A DNA stretch of 64,000 nucleotides from an uncultured Bacteroidales bacterium (GTDB lineage: Bacteria; Bacteroidota; Bacteroidia; Bacteroidales; UBA932): assembly GCA_944326265.1 (NCBI GenBank), contig CALVDE010000004.1:1-64000 (forward strand). The letters are read 5' to 3'. The position numbers and the translations under genes are program-made. This document shows, one piece after another, positions 1 through 8,020 of the stretch; position 1 is the stretch's first letter, and each line of letters starts with the position of its first letter. The notes beneath the pieces were generated by a model, which was not told where the DNA came from, did not search any database, and saw nothing but the letters and a program-made list of their open reading frames with translations.

Positions 1-186
1 CCAGCAGGTGGACCCGTAAACTGTTGCTTTTTATCATTACTTTTTCTCTTGTGTCCAACTTTTTTGGTACACCTCATTCGGCTTTCAAACCAGAACAGGG
101 CACTTTTTTATCCTGTTAAATCACTGATAATCAAGATAAACAGCCAATCAAAGCATTCCCCTGAAGCAAAAGACCGCAGCAGAGGG

Positions 187-681
187 TTACAGTATTCTGA
201 GTGCGATGGCGGTGCAGGCCTCCGCATCCGCCAGCGCGTGATGGTGCCGCGTCAGGTCGAAACCGCAGCGGGCCGCGACGGTCTGAAGCTGGTGGTTAGG
301 CAGCTCTCTTCCGAACACGCGCCTGGAGGCAATGCAGGTGCAATGGAAAGTATAATCCGGATAGTCCATACAGTAAGTACGGAACACCGCCCGCAGACAG
401 CGCTCGTCGAAACTGCTGTTGTGGGCCACGAGCGGCAGTCCTCCGATAAGCGGAGCGGCCTTCTCCCACACCTGTGGAAATACCGGAGCCTCAGCGGTAT
501 CCTCCCTCGTAAGGCCGTGGACGCGGGTGTTCCAGTAGCAATAATACTCCGGCTCGGGACGGATGAGGCTGTAGAAGCGGTCCACGACCTCCCCGCCGCG
601 GACAACCACAAGCCCCACGCTGCACACACTGGACGGCTCCCTGTTGGCCGTCTCGAAATCTATTGCTGCGAAATCTCTCAT
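187..681 (-). CDS. DnaQ-like 3'-5' exonuclease (DEDDh family)
   Basis: A 164-residue single-domain exonuclease of the DnaQ/RNase T fold. The first acidic motif is FAAIDFETA at residues 4-12 (D-x-E pair). The second lies around VAHNSSFDERCL, and the C-terminal motif HHHALADAEA supplies the DEDDh histidine and last aspartate. Family members remove nucleotides from 3' ends in proofreading, repair or RNA turnover. There is no polymerase or BRCT domain, so this is a stand-alone enzyme and not DNA polymerase III epsilon by itself. A Bacteroidota -7 box lies 23 bases upstream. The fold is clear; the substrate is not readable from sequence. Confidence 0.88.
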   Translation of the reverse strand: MRDFAAIDFETANREPSSVCSVGLVVVRGGEVVDRFYSLIRPEPEYYCYWNTRVHGLTREDTAEAPVFPQVWEKAAPLIGGLPLVAHNSSFDERCLRAVFRTYCMDYPDYTFHCTCIASRRVFGRELPNHQLQTVAARCGFDLTRHHHALADAEACTAIALRIL

Positions 682-703
682 GATTTCTTTTCTTTATAAA
701 ATA

Positions 704-711
704 CAAAGATA
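704..711 (-). promoter_or_regulatory. -7 box of the exonuclease gene
   Basis: The minus strand reads TATCTTTG, a full match to the Bacteroidota primary-sigma -7 consensus TAnnTTTG, 22 bases upstream of the ATG at 681. Confidence 0.6.
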
Positions 712-741
712 TATGTTCTTCTGCCCACATCCGGCAGAATA

Positions 742-2406
742 TTATCCAAGTTCATAATCAAAGCCAATCCTGCGCTTGGAACCGGATTCCTTTCCGGACA
801 ATCTCTCAGCCTCGCAGAAAGCCCGGAGGCGGGAATTGTCCAATGCTCCGTACAGGACTTCAGCGACAGAGCATTTGCGGGCGATGTTCTCTATCTGGCC
901 TCCGGAAAAATCGTAAAGGGAGGCCAGTTCTTCTGCCGTCCCCGCATCCAGAAACGGTATCAGGGACTGCCAGATACGGGCGCGTACACCGACTGAAGGA
1001 CGTCCGAACTCTATCTTGTAGAGAAAGCGGCGTTCGAAGGCCGGGTCCATATTGCCGGTAAGATTGGTGGTGGCAATCATTATCCCCTCTAAGGACTCCA
1101 TCTCCTGTAGGATGATGTTCTGGAGCGCATTTTCCATTTTGTCCACTCCTCCCTCCGCCCCTTGCATACGGCGGTTCAGAATGGCATCGGCTTCATTGAA
1201 CAGCAGGACGGGAGCCGGACCGGAAGACTGCGACACCATCGTCCGGTAACCGTCAAACAGGCCTTTGACATTTTTCTCGCTCTCTCCCACCCACTTGCTC
1301 CGCAATTGAGAGACCTCTACCCTAAGAATATCCCGGCCTGTCTCCCGGGCTATCTGAAGAGCCGTCTCTGTCTTGCCTGTGCCGGGAGGACCGTAGAATA
1401 TGCATGAGAATCCCTTGCGCATCCCCTTGGATGCCAGACGGGAGCAGACATCCTCAAATGTTCCCGGCTTCAGCAGCCTGGTAAGCTCACCTATCTGCGC
1501 TGTCTCGCGAGGTCCGTAGAATAGTTCCCTGACCGCTATCTTTGTATGCAGCAGAAGTTGCCTGTTCCTGATATTTCCGGATGGCTTTCTCAACTGACCG
1601 AACAATTCCACAACCGCATTTTCCGTAAGTTTCACGCAGGAAGTATCCGCGACCCCGTCTTCGGTACAATGTTCCACCAGACCGAAATTAAAGAGATCAT
1701 TATCCCCGTCCCTCATGGAGTTCCTCATATACGATACGGTCAGCCCGTCCTTATAGACATTGCGGTAGTCATACCAGGAAATACTGTCATCATCGTCATT
1801 CATCAGCTTATGGCACAGGAACAGCAGCATGACTTTTCCATCCTCATCCAGCTCATACTTGTTGAAAGCTCTCACAAAATCCAGTTCCTTATTCTGTTCC
1901 AAAAGCACCTCCACTTCCTCCAGGAAACCCTTGTATGTCAACTCGTCTTCCTCCAGATCCGAGAACTTTTCTCCAAGCACCGCGACAAGGCGTTCAATAG
2001 ACATTCCGGCATAACTCTCCGGCACATAAGGTTTGTCCTCCTTGAGCGCATCCAGAACCTCCATGGGCACACGGTAGGACCTTTGCTTGGAAGAACGGGA
2101 GCAACGTATGTACTTCCTCCTTTCCAAGTCATCTATCGCATTCATATCCTTGATAATACGTATAGTACTGCAATTGAAATACTGAGCGAACTCATTCAGG
2201 AGAATACTGCTGTCGGCTGAGGAATTGACAAAAGCCGAAAAAAGTACGCTCTGCACAGGCGTCATCGACAATTTTGACGACACAATCCTGATATACCGTC
2301 CGGCCTTCTTGTAGAATTCCGCACTGAGACCCGAGTTCTTGCCCAGTTCCATGATTTTCTCCATTGCCTCCAGCAACTTAGAGGTATTGTTCTGAATCTT
2401 TTCCAT
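742..2406 (-). CDS. AAA+ ATPase with N-terminal helical region
   Basis: A 554-residue protein with a C-terminal AAA+ module. Walker A is YGPPGTGKTETA (about residue 335). Walker B is VLLFNEADAI, with Asn in place of the usual Asp before Glu, a form I recall from Bacteroidota SpoVK/FtsH-like ATPases. Sensor 1 is MIATTNLTGNMD and an arginine-finger-like AFERRF follows. The first 300 residues are mostly helical and match nothing I recognise. It sits divergently from a WYL-domain regulator, a pairing often seen where the regulator controls a stress or defence ATPase. Family knowledge suggests remodelling or unfolding of a partner protein; the partner is unknown. Confidence 0.85.
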   Translation of the reverse strand: MEKIQNNTSKLLEAMEKIMELGKNSGLSAEFYKKAGRYIRIVSSKLSMTPVQSVLFSAFVNSSADSSILLNEFAQYFNCSTIRIIKDMNAIDDLERRKYIRCSRSSKQRSYRVPMEVLDALKEDKPYVPESYAGMSIERLVAVLGEKFSDLEEDELTYKGFLEEVEVLLEQNKELDFVRAFNKYELDEDGKVMLLFLCHKLMNDDDDSISWYDYRNVYKDGLTVSYMRNSMRDGDNDLFNFGLVEHCTEDGVADTSCVKLTENAVVELFGQLRKPSGNIRNRQLLLHTKIAVRELFYGPRETAQIGELTRLLKPGTFEDVCSRLASKGMRKGFSCIFYGPPGTGKTETALQIARETGRDILRVEVSQLRSKWVGESEKNVKGLFDGYRTMVSQSSGPAPVLLFNEADAILNRRMQGAEGGVDKMENALQNIILQEMESLEGIMIATTNLTGNMDPAFERRFLYKIEFGRPSVGVRARIWQSLIPFLDAGTAEELASLYDFSGGQIENIARKCSVAEVLYGALDNSRLRAFCEAERLSGKESGSKRRIGFDYELG

Positions 2407-2440
2407 AGCGTCCCTTTACTTTTACGCAGCAAAAGTCGCG

Positions 2441-2448
2441 CAAACATA
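2441..2448 (-). promoter_or_regulatory. -7 box of the AAA+ ATPase gene
   Basis: The minus strand reads TATGTTTG, matching TAnnTTTG, 34 bases upstream of the ATG at 2406. It lies back to back with the WYL-gene promoter. Confidence 0.55.
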
Positions 2449-2537
2449 GGAAACATAATAGCACAATGGCAATATTTTAAAATAATCATTGCAGGCAGCA
2501 AGCAGTACTTATGCCATCATATTTCACAAGTTTTCAC

Positions 2538-2545
2538 TACTTTTG
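2538..2545 (+). promoter_or_regulatory. -7 box of the WYL regulator gene
   Basis: TACTTTTG matches TAnnTTTG and lies 21 bases upstream of the ATG at 2567. It supports that start over the longer in-frame reading from 2489, whose first codons would lie upstream of this promoter. Confidence 0.6.
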
Positions 2546-2566
2546 CACAAAATAAAACGCAATATC

Positions 2567-3490
2567 ATGACTAAAGACCTGTTCGACAAGTACATCTGGC
2601 TCGTGGACACGATTCACCGCGCGGGCCGCATCACACTCAGAGAAATCAATGAGAAATGGGCTATGTCGCCTCTCTACGACGGTGCGGACATCCCGCGCCG
2701 GACATTCAACAACTGGAAGGAAGCCATACAGCAGGCATTTGACATCAATATCGAGTGCAGGCGGGTCGGCGGCTATCACTACTATATCGAGAACCCGGAA
2801 GACCTGGAGAACAGCACTACCCGCTCATGGCTGCTCAATACTTTCACTGTCAAGAACATCATCAGCGAAAGCAAGGGCATCCGCGACCGCATCCTCCTGG
2901 AGAACGTACCCTCCGGGCAGAAGCACCTCACCCCCATCATCGATGCCATGCAGTCAAATAAGTGGCTGGAAATAGTCCACGGCAGTTACTGGTATGACAG
3001 ACCGGAAACCTACACCGTACAGCCCTGGTGCCTCAAGCTCTTCAACCAGAGATGGTACGTCTGCGGCTACTGCCGTGAGAGGGATGCCATGCGCACATTT
3101 GCCCTGGACCGCATCATCGGACTGACTGCCATGAACGAGGCCTTCGAATACCCCGCAGACTTCGACCCCCAGGGCTACTTCGCCGATTTCTGCGGCATCT
3201 CCACCGACAGCAACATTCCCATGACCACCATCCGCATCAGAGCCTACGGCCTCCAGGTCCGCTATCTGCGCTCCCTCCCCCTGCACCACAGCCAGAAAGA
3301 GGTCGCAACAGATCCAGACGAAGAATGTGCTGTCTTCGAATACCGCCTCCGGCCCACCTGGGACTTCTACAGCACCATTCTCTCCCGCATGGACCAGCTG
3401 GAAGTCATTTCCCCGGCCTCACTCCGGGAGGAGATCCGCAGCACCGTGCAGAGAATCGCCTCCCGCTATCAGGAGAATCCCGGCCGCTGA
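2567..3490 (+). CDS. WYL-domain transcriptional regulator
   Basis: A 307-residue regulator. The N-terminus (residues 1-75) has winged-helix features with a SPLYDGADIPRRTFNNW segment. The middle and C-terminus form a WYL domain (KWLEIVHGSYW, YTVQPWCLKLFNQRWYVCGY, RTFALDRIIGL). WYL domains bind ligands, often nucleic acid or nucleotides, and regulate DNA repair and phage defence genes. Start chosen at MTKDLF because a -7 box lies just upstream. It is divergent from the AAA+ ATPase gene, which is its likely target. Confidence 0.88.
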   Translation: MTKDLFDKYIWLVDTIHRAGRITLREINEKWAMSPLYDGADIPRRTFNNWKEAIQQAFDINIECRRVGGYHYYIENPEDLENSTTRSWLLNTFTVKNIISESKGIRDRILLENVPSGQKHLTPIIDAMQSNKWLEIVHGSYWYDRPETYTVQPWCLKLFNQRWYVCGYCRERDAMRTFALDRIIGLTAMNEAFEYPADFDPQGYFADFCGISTDSNIPMTTIRIRAYGLQVRYLRSLPLHHSQKEVATDPDEECAVFEYRLRPTWDFYSTILSRMDQLEVISPASLREEIRSTVQRIASRYQENPGR

Positions 3491-3497
3491 ATCGCCA

Positions 3498-4262
3498 TTA
3501 CAGCTCAATCACAATACCGACACTCATCCTTTCGGGCTCGAAGGGAAGCTTGGGATGATAGAACATATTGGTAAGTCTGTAGCGGCAGTAGATCGAAAAG
3601 CACTGATATCCTATGGCCGCATATACGCCGGCCTGGAACGGCAGGAAAACAGTTCCGTCACGGTAGCGGTCCCTTACACGTGAATCGTTGTAGCTGTATC
3701 TCACCCTGAACTGCTTAAGCCAGGCCCAGTCACCGTAGACACCCAGGTCGACAAAGATTTCCGGCCTGACGGACAGGAATATACGGTTGTATATACCCAA
3801 TCCTATATTGTCAGTAAGGAATGCCTGCGAGCGGATGTAAGCGGATTCAGGATATACCCTGCCCAGATTCTGCTGGGCAAACTCCCCAGGAGTACAATAT
3901 TCCCTGTGGGCATAATGAACTGAAAAGCCCACAGCATATCTGCTGACAGGACGTATCCACTCCGTAACTCCCAGTTCAAGCTCATAACTGTCACCAAAGA
4001 CAGCCGGCATCACCGGTGTCGGTTCATAATTAGACACCGGTACAGTAAAGCCGGCTCTAAGAAAATGGGTATGGTACATCCTTAATTTAAACACTTTGCC
4101 GCTGTCTGCCCCGTCATTCTTCTTCTGAGGGAAGACTTCCACCGGCGACTGCAGCCTTATGGTCGTCTTACCTATTTCTATGTCCGTCTGCGCACCGGCA
4201 TCTCCGGCGGATAACGAAAGAAATCCAGCCGCGCATATCGCTACCAATACAATCCGTCTCAT
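3498..4262 (-). CDS. Outer-membrane beta-barrel-like protein, last gene of ECF operon
   Basis: A 254-residue exported protein with a signal peptide (MRRIVLVAICAAGFLSLSAG, cleavage probably near AGAQ). The mature part alternates aromatic and polar residues in short strands (FLRAGFTVPVS, YAVGFSVHYAH, AGVYAAIGYQCFSIYCRYRL) and ends in a strand SVGIVIEL, typical of outer-membrane barrels. It is the fourth gene of a tight minus-strand operon behind an ECF sigma factor, a membrane protein and a DUF4252 protein, so it is probably a surface or envelope product under that sigma factor. No specific family recognised. Confidence 0.7.
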   Translation of the reverse strand: MRRIVLVAICAAGFLSLSAGDAGAQTDIEIGKTTIRLQSPVEVFPQKKNDGADSGKVFKLRMYHTHFLRAGFTVPVSNYEPTPVMPAVFGDSYELELGVTEWIRPVSRYAVGFSVHYAHREYCTPGEFAQQNLGRVYPESAYIRSQAFLTDNIGLGIYNRIFLSVRPEIFVDLGVYGDWAWLKQFRVRYSYNDSRVRDRYRDGTVFLPFQAGVYAAIGYQCFSIYCRYRLTNMFYHPKLPFEPERMSVGIVIEL

Positions 4263-4278
4263 ATTGCATACTTTTTTA

Positions 4279-4743
4279 TTATTTAATCCTTATCTCATTG
4301 TTTAACAGAGCATCTAGCATCTGTCCGTCAATATTCCCCTTCATTTCCATAAGCAGCACGGAAACATCGTCCTCAGCCAGCATCAGAGCTTTCCCTAAGT
4401 CAGCCCCCAGATAGACCGAGATTCTGCTTCCACTTCCACCCGTCGACACCGAATACAGTTCCTCGAATCCATCCGACGCATACAGTTCCGCATCGGCGAG
4501 GAATGCATTCCTGAGAGTATCTTCTTCCGGGGCGGTGACGCTTATTATCATTAGCTTCGACAGTTTGCGCAGCAGATCATTGTCATCCCGCCCGGCCATC
4601 CTCTGCAGAACGGACTCCGACATGGCAACAGTCACGACACCCTTGTTCGGACCGTAACTTTCCATAAGTTCCTCAAAGGACCGGCCTGCCGACGGCAAAG
4701 AGACGGCACCGAGCAATATCAGCATAATTACAGCTTTCCTCAT
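4279..4743 (-). CDS. DUF4252 domain protein
   Basis: A 154-residue protein with an N-terminal signal sequence (MRKAVIMLILLGAVSLPSAG) and the DUF4252 layout: a short helix-rich start, LLRKLSKLMIISVTAPEE, and a C-terminal segment on small membrane-damage or stress responses ending ALLNNEIRIK. DUF4252 proteins are common in Bacteroidota next to ECF sigma/anti-sigma pairs; their function is unknown. The gene starts 2 bases after the upstream membrane-protein stop, so they are probably co-translated. Confidence 0.8.
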   Translation of the reverse strand: MRKAVIMLILLGAVSLPSAGRSFEELMESYGPNKGVVTVAMSESVLQRMAGRDDNDLLRKLSKLMIISVTAPEEDTLRNAFLADAELYASDGFEELYSVSTGGSGSRISVYLGADLGKALMLAEDDVSVLLMEMKGNIDGQMLDALLNNEIRIK

Positions 4744-4745
4744 AT

Positions 4746-5264
4746 CTATTGCATTTTAAATTTCGACAATACCATTACCTCCATTTCCGCGACAGTTGAA
4801 TCAGACTTTTCCATAGTCACTTGAAGCATTCCCAGACTCCGGTCCAAGGCCGCCTGCAGATCCATCAGCCTTGAAAGACCCTGATCCGCTATCTCCACGG
4901 CCAAAGCCTCATCCGCAACTCCACGGCCCTCTATCATCAGTTCGAAACCGGCATCAGCACGATCTTGCATATCAAAGACAAACACCCCGACAGCCGACAG
5001 CACCGCCGCTGCACAGGCCACAGACACCGCCACGGTCAGGATATACCGATGTCCTGACTGGACTTCCGGAAGGGACGGTTTCCTCACTGCTCCGGCCCGC
5101 TCCTGTTCCACAAAGCCGAACAGCGGACGATATTGCTCCAGGTCTTCTGGAAGACTCTCCGCAAGGAAGTTCCGACGGAGCCGCTCCTCCTGTCTCAGAG
5201 AAGTCTCGCCCTCAAAGTACAGTTCCAGCAATCGCCTAAGATTCTTATTATTCCTCCTACCCAT
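4746..5264 (-). CDS. Membrane protein in anti-sigma position
   Basis: A 172-residue protein. The N-terminus (LRRLLELYFEGETSLRQEERL) resembles the cytoplasmic start of Bacteroidota anti-sigma factors. One membrane span lies near residues 73-95 (ILTVAVSVACAAAVLSAVGV), followed by about 75 periplasmic residues with a helical heptad-like pattern. It begins 5 bases after the ECF sigma stop. Position and topology suggest it holds or releases the sigma factor. No canonical zinc anti-sigma motif (HxxxCxxC) is present, so this is inference. Confidence 0.65.
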   Translation of the reverse strand: MGRRNNKNLRRLLELYFEGETSLRQEERLRRNFLAESLPEDLEQYRPLFGFVEQERAGAVRKPSLPEVQSGHRYILTVAVSVACAAAVLSAVGVFVFDMQDRADAGFELMIEGRGVADEALAVEIADQGLSRLMDLQAALDRSLGMLQVTMEKSDSTVAEMEVMVLSKFKMQ

Positions 5265-5269
5265 GTGAT

Positions 5270-5761
5270 TTATATATTATTCAGCAAATATTCCCGGATA
5301 TGCTTCCTGGCCCTGCTGAGAAGCTGTCTGACATTGGCCTCCCCACACCCGACAATAACTGCGATCTCGCGAAACTCATAACCGAGAACGTCTCTAAGAA
5401 CAAATACGGTCCTCTGGAGCTCCGGCATTTCCTCCGTCGCTTTCCGCACCATCCCGATCCTGCCGCTGATGTCCACAATCCGTTCCGGAGTTTCTCCATT
5501 CTCCTTCCTGACAGCCGTCTCCAAGGGTTCATTCCTCCTGTATCCGACCGAACGTACAGCATCCAGTGCCTTATTTCTGGCCACCTTCATGAGCCATGCA
5601 TCAACGTTCCTTATCCGCCCGCCATTTGCAAGAGCCTGCAGACCCGCCAGAACAGCATCCTGCACTATATCCTCAGCCAAAACACTGTCTCCTACAATGT
5701 TCCTCACCAGCACATACAGACGATCTCTGCACTCTTCCAATGCTCTTGTAAACTCTCGCAT
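5270..5761 (-). CDS. ECF RNA polymerase sigma factor
   Basis: A 163-residue ECF sigma factor. Region 2 includes VLAEDIVQDAVLAGLQAL and NVDAWLMKVARNKALDAVR. Region 4 includes MPELQRTVFVLRDVLGYEFREIAVIVGCGEANVRQLLSRARKHIREYL with the usual helix-turn-helix. The open frame extends to 5902, but the extra 47 residues run through a tRNA remnant and its terminator, so the start is MREFTR at 5761. It leads a four-gene operon (sigma, membrane protein, DUF4252, barrel protein). Confidence 0.9.
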   Translation of the reverse strand: MREFTRALEECRDRLYVLVRNIVGDSVLAEDIVQDAVLAGLQALANGGRIRNVDAWLMKVARNKALDAVRSVGYRRNEPLETAVRKENGETPERIVDISGRIGMVRKATEEMPELQRTVFVLRDVLGYEFREIAVIVGCGEANVRQLLSRARKHIREYLLNNI

Positions 5762-5832
5762 ACTACTATAAAGACGGATAAGCGGACATTTTGTGACAAA
5801 ATACAACCAAAACCCACGTCCAGATAAAAGAA

Positions 5833-5861
5833 AAAGCAGCCAGATTAAATCCAACTGCTTT
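5833..5861 (-). terminator. Original tRNA-Phe terminator, now separated from its gene
   Basis: A stem AAAGCAG / CTGCTTT (5833-5839, 5855-5861) followed on the minus strand by a T-rich run. It lies directly downstream of the displaced tRNA-Phe 3' piece, as expected for the terminator of the tRNA before the element inserted. Confidence 0.6.
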
Positions 5862-5863
5862 AT

Positions 5864-5927
5864 TTTCAAGTGGTGCCACCGGGAATCGAACCAGGGACAC
5901 AAGGATTTTCAGTCCTTTGCTCTACCA
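5864..5927 (-). repeat. att site: displaced 3' part of tRNA-Phe
   Basis: 64 bp identical to 17709-17772, in the same orientation. It holds the anticodon arm, T arm and acceptor 3' side of tRNA-Phe but not the 5' acceptor or complete D arm. It is the chromosomal 3' end of the tRNA, pushed 11.8 kb away when the element integrated. Identity stops abruptly at 5864 and 5927. Confidence 0.95.
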
Positions 5928-6015
5928 CCATGTATCTCTCTAAGAGTTACTGCTTTAACAATCTTTTCCTGTCTGTGGTCAAAACATTTTGGAAAACATG
6001 GACATGCTTTCTGGG

Positions 6016-6423
6016 TTAAACATTATTCTTTAATTTATCATTGTGCTTCCCTGCACTTACATCTGCAATGACTTCTTTTGTCTTTTGCAGCAAGATGGGG
6101 ATATCAAGTTTTATAGTATTAAAAACTTTTTCAGGGTCTGTTGCAGCATATTCATGAGATATGATATTCCTCATGCCCACAATGCTTCTCCAAGAGATTT
6201 CGGGATAGCATTTGTCCAAAAATTTCCTGTCTGTCAGCTCATCTATTTTCCTGACAGTCTCACCTATTGTCTGCAAGCACATACAGGTGGAGTTATAAAG
6301 CACCATGCCAGACTGTGAGCACAAGAAGTCATTGAGTTCTTTCACACCATCTGTCGTATCTATAATAAACTCAGCCTGATACCTGATATAATCCAGCATA
6401 TCAATCATGATGTCTTTAGACAT
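6016..6423 (-). CDS. HepT-like HEPN ribonuclease toxin
   Basis: A 135-residue all-alpha protein of the HEPN/DUF86 (HepT) family. The catalytic Rx4-6H signature is RNIISHEY near residue 88, with the flanking WRSIVGMRN typical of the family. HepT proteins are RNases neutralised by a cognate MNT nucleotidyltransferase, which lies immediately upstream and overlaps this gene by 8 bases if the start is the ATG at 6423 (an in-frame ATG at 6432 is also possible). Sits at the inner left edge of the tRNA-Phe element, a usual place for a stabilising toxin-antitoxin pair. Confidence 0.85.
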   Translation of the reverse strand: MSKDIMIDMLDYIRYQAEFIIDTTDGVKELNDFLCSQSGMVLYNSTCMCLQTIGETVRKIDELTDRKFLDKCYPEISWRSIVGMRNIISHEYAATDPEKVFNTIKLDIPILLQKTKEVIADVSAGKHNDKLKNNV

Positions 6424-6706
6424 ATACTGCATCTCTTTCCAAGTTTTTCCTGAACAACGGTCTCATAACAGCACCAAGAGAAATCAAGTCCACCTTGCAT
6501 TTGAAAAGCTCTTCCAACTCATTCTGAATGCCTGCCATACTGAAAAAAGACGGAGTTCTCATTTTCACGCAGACATCAATGTCACTGTCTGGCAACTGCT
6601 CACCTCTGGCACAACTGCCGAACAGGCCAAGAGCTTCTATTCCATAGGCATCACCCCTTTCAGCTTTATACTTCCTCAGTTTCTCCAAAATCTCCTTTGT
6701 CTGCAT
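6416..6706 (-). CDS. MntA-like minimal nucleotidyltransferase antitoxin
   Basis: A 96-residue MNT-fold protein. The signature GLFGSCARGEQLPDSDIDV (residues about 27-45) carries the GSx(n)DxD metal-binding motif, and the ARGE segment matches the form described for MntA antitoxins that AMPylate HepT. It precedes and overlaps the HEPN gene, giving the usual antitoxin-first order. Confidence 0.87.
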   Translation of the reverse strand: MQTKEILEKLRKYKAERGDAYGIEALGLFGSCARGEQLPDSDIDVCVKMRTPSFFSMAGIQNELEELFKCKVDLISLGAVMRPLFRKNLERDAVYV

Positions 6707-7065
6707 AATATTAACTTTTACACCGCTAATTTAGCAAAATATTCCGACTTGATGGCTTCTTCTGCTAATACTTCTTTTAAATTCTACAATGAATAATCCG
6801 GCATAATGATAAAACATAAGAGGCCCTATTGGCCTTGTTCTTGTAATCCCTTATGGCTATACATGGGAAAAACCAAGTGTTTTCAGATTAATACTAAAAT
6901 TATCTATCTCATTATATGGTAGTACTTATGTAGTCTAAGTCTTTTATTTCTTCTTCACAACTATTTTTTTGATTAAAGATGTTTGTTCTGTTGTCACAGA
7001 CACATTCAAATTCTTGTCAAGAAGAAATGTAAAACCAACTCTTTTCGTATGGGTTAATATCTGAT
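6707..7065. other. Gene-poor gap with a possible small coding remnant
   Basis: No complete gene. On the minus strand, just after the retropepsin-like gene (about 7055 down to 6949), an open frame reads like real protein (KRVGFTFLLDKNLNVSV followed by a Lys-rich end) but has no ATG. It may be a coupled small gene with an unusual start or the tail of a lost gene. The rest is AT-rich with nothing recognisable. Confidence 0.35.
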
Positions 7066-7479
7066 TTATTCTAAGCCATTAGTACTGATAATTAGTTTGT
7101 CAAAATTGATTATCCACTTGTTTTGTATAAGAAAGTCGGTACTTAGTATACCATGAATCTGCACCCCTGTTTCTTGCTGAACTTGCGCTATTGCCTCTGT
7201 AGCATCAAATACTGAAAAGGTGGATGTATATTCATTCCCTTCAAAGTCAAATGTAGCCTCAATGATAGGAGTTTCTTTACAATGTCCTTCTATCCCCATT
7301 ATATTCTGCTTTTCACTCAAGAGTTTAAACTCACTCCTAAAGTGTTCATACACATAAGTAAATAGAACATTATGCGTAGCTCCCGTATCTATAAGAAAAC
7401 ACAAGTTCTTTAGTTTACCTGATGATACTATCAGTGGCAAGCCTGTCTTTTGCAAACCGAATGTTAATGGAAATTCCAT
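7066..7479 (-). CDS. Retropepsin-like aspartic protease domain protein
   Basis: A 137-residue single-domain protein. The catalytic motif is FLIDTGATHNVL (residues about 28-39), followed by strands and a second conserved segment HGILSTDFLIQNKWIINFD typical of retropepsin-like (RVP/gag-asp) domains. No signal peptide. It begins one base after the stop of the disrupted lipoprotein gene, so the two were translationally coupled. As a retropepsin it would work as a homodimer; substrate unknown. Confidence 0.75.
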   Translation of the reverse strand: MEFPLTFGLQKTGLPLIVSSGKLKNLCFLIDTGATHNVLFTYVYEHFRSEFKLLSEKQNIMGIEGHCKETPIIEATFDFEGNEYTSTFSVFDATEAIAQVQQETGVQIHGILSTDFLIQNKWIINFDKLIISTNGLE

Positions 7480-7480
7480 A

Positions 7481-7919
7481 CTAATTGATTCTTTCGAGTG
7501 CTAAAGTTCGAGTAATAACAACTTCTCCATCTCCTACATTCAACCATTTAGCAGAATCTCTCAACACCATTTCTGTATCAGATATCTGTAAAACATCATA
7601 AATGGCCGGAGATTTTGATACGTCGGAAAATCCCATTAATAATTTCATCTGCGTTTTGTCAAAAACAAAGGTTCGGTAATCTGTAGGCTTTTCTCCCGTA
7701 TTATACCATTGATAATTGCCATCAGCACTGCCTATCACCGTAATATTACCATTCTCTTCAAGTGTCCAAATGTAAGAACCATAATCTATTTCTATTTCAT
7801 TATGTTCTTCTTTGTTTAAATCTGTATATACCGCATCTTCTATTAAAGTTGTAGCGTTCCATGTCCCAATTACAGACTTGCAGTCTTCTTCATCTACCTT
7901 ACTGCAACTAATAATAAAT
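7481..7919 (-). pseudogene. Lipocalin-like lipoprotein, 3' part, split by a transposon
   Basis: This frame encodes the lipobox end FIISC and the mature protein (SKVDEEDCKSVIGTW through ALERIN). The IGTW motif early in the mature part and the beta-rich remainder fit Bacteroidota lipocalin-like lipoproteins. It has no start: an in-frame stop lies directly upstream, where transposon sequence begins at 7920. The missing start and most of the signal peptide are at 11503-11554. Joining them across one copy of the 8-bp target duplication gives an uninterrupted 160-codon lipoprotein gene. If expressed at all in this state, only an internal start would give a cytoplasmic fragment. Confidence 0.9.
7912..7919. 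repeat. Target-site duplication, left copy (TAATAAAT)
   Basis: TAATAAAT directly outside the left inverted repeat; repeated at 11503-11510. Eight bases is the target duplication length known for the IS1595 family. Confidence 0.92.
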
Positions 7920-7945
7920 CACACTTATATACTTTAATGCACCAA
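7920..7945 (+). repeat. Left terminal inverted repeat of IS1595-family transposon
   Basis: Begins CACACTTATATACTTTAATG. It is the reverse complement of 11477-11502 with one mismatch (position 7940), and the outer 20 bases match perfectly. Confidence 0.93.
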
Positions 7946-8020
7946 TATTAAAAATCAGTTAAAAGTTATAAGCATTCTCCCACATTCCATGCAAATGGTT
8001 TGTGGGATTTTCCGTTCAAG

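Noticed and set aside
187-730. Plus-strand open frame of 216 codons over the exonuclease gene
   Set aside because: Antisense shadow of a gene with clear DEDDh motifs.
5761-5902. 47-residue N-terminal extension of the ECF sigma factor
   Set aside because: It reads through the tRNA-Phe remnant and terminator, so it is not real coding sequence.
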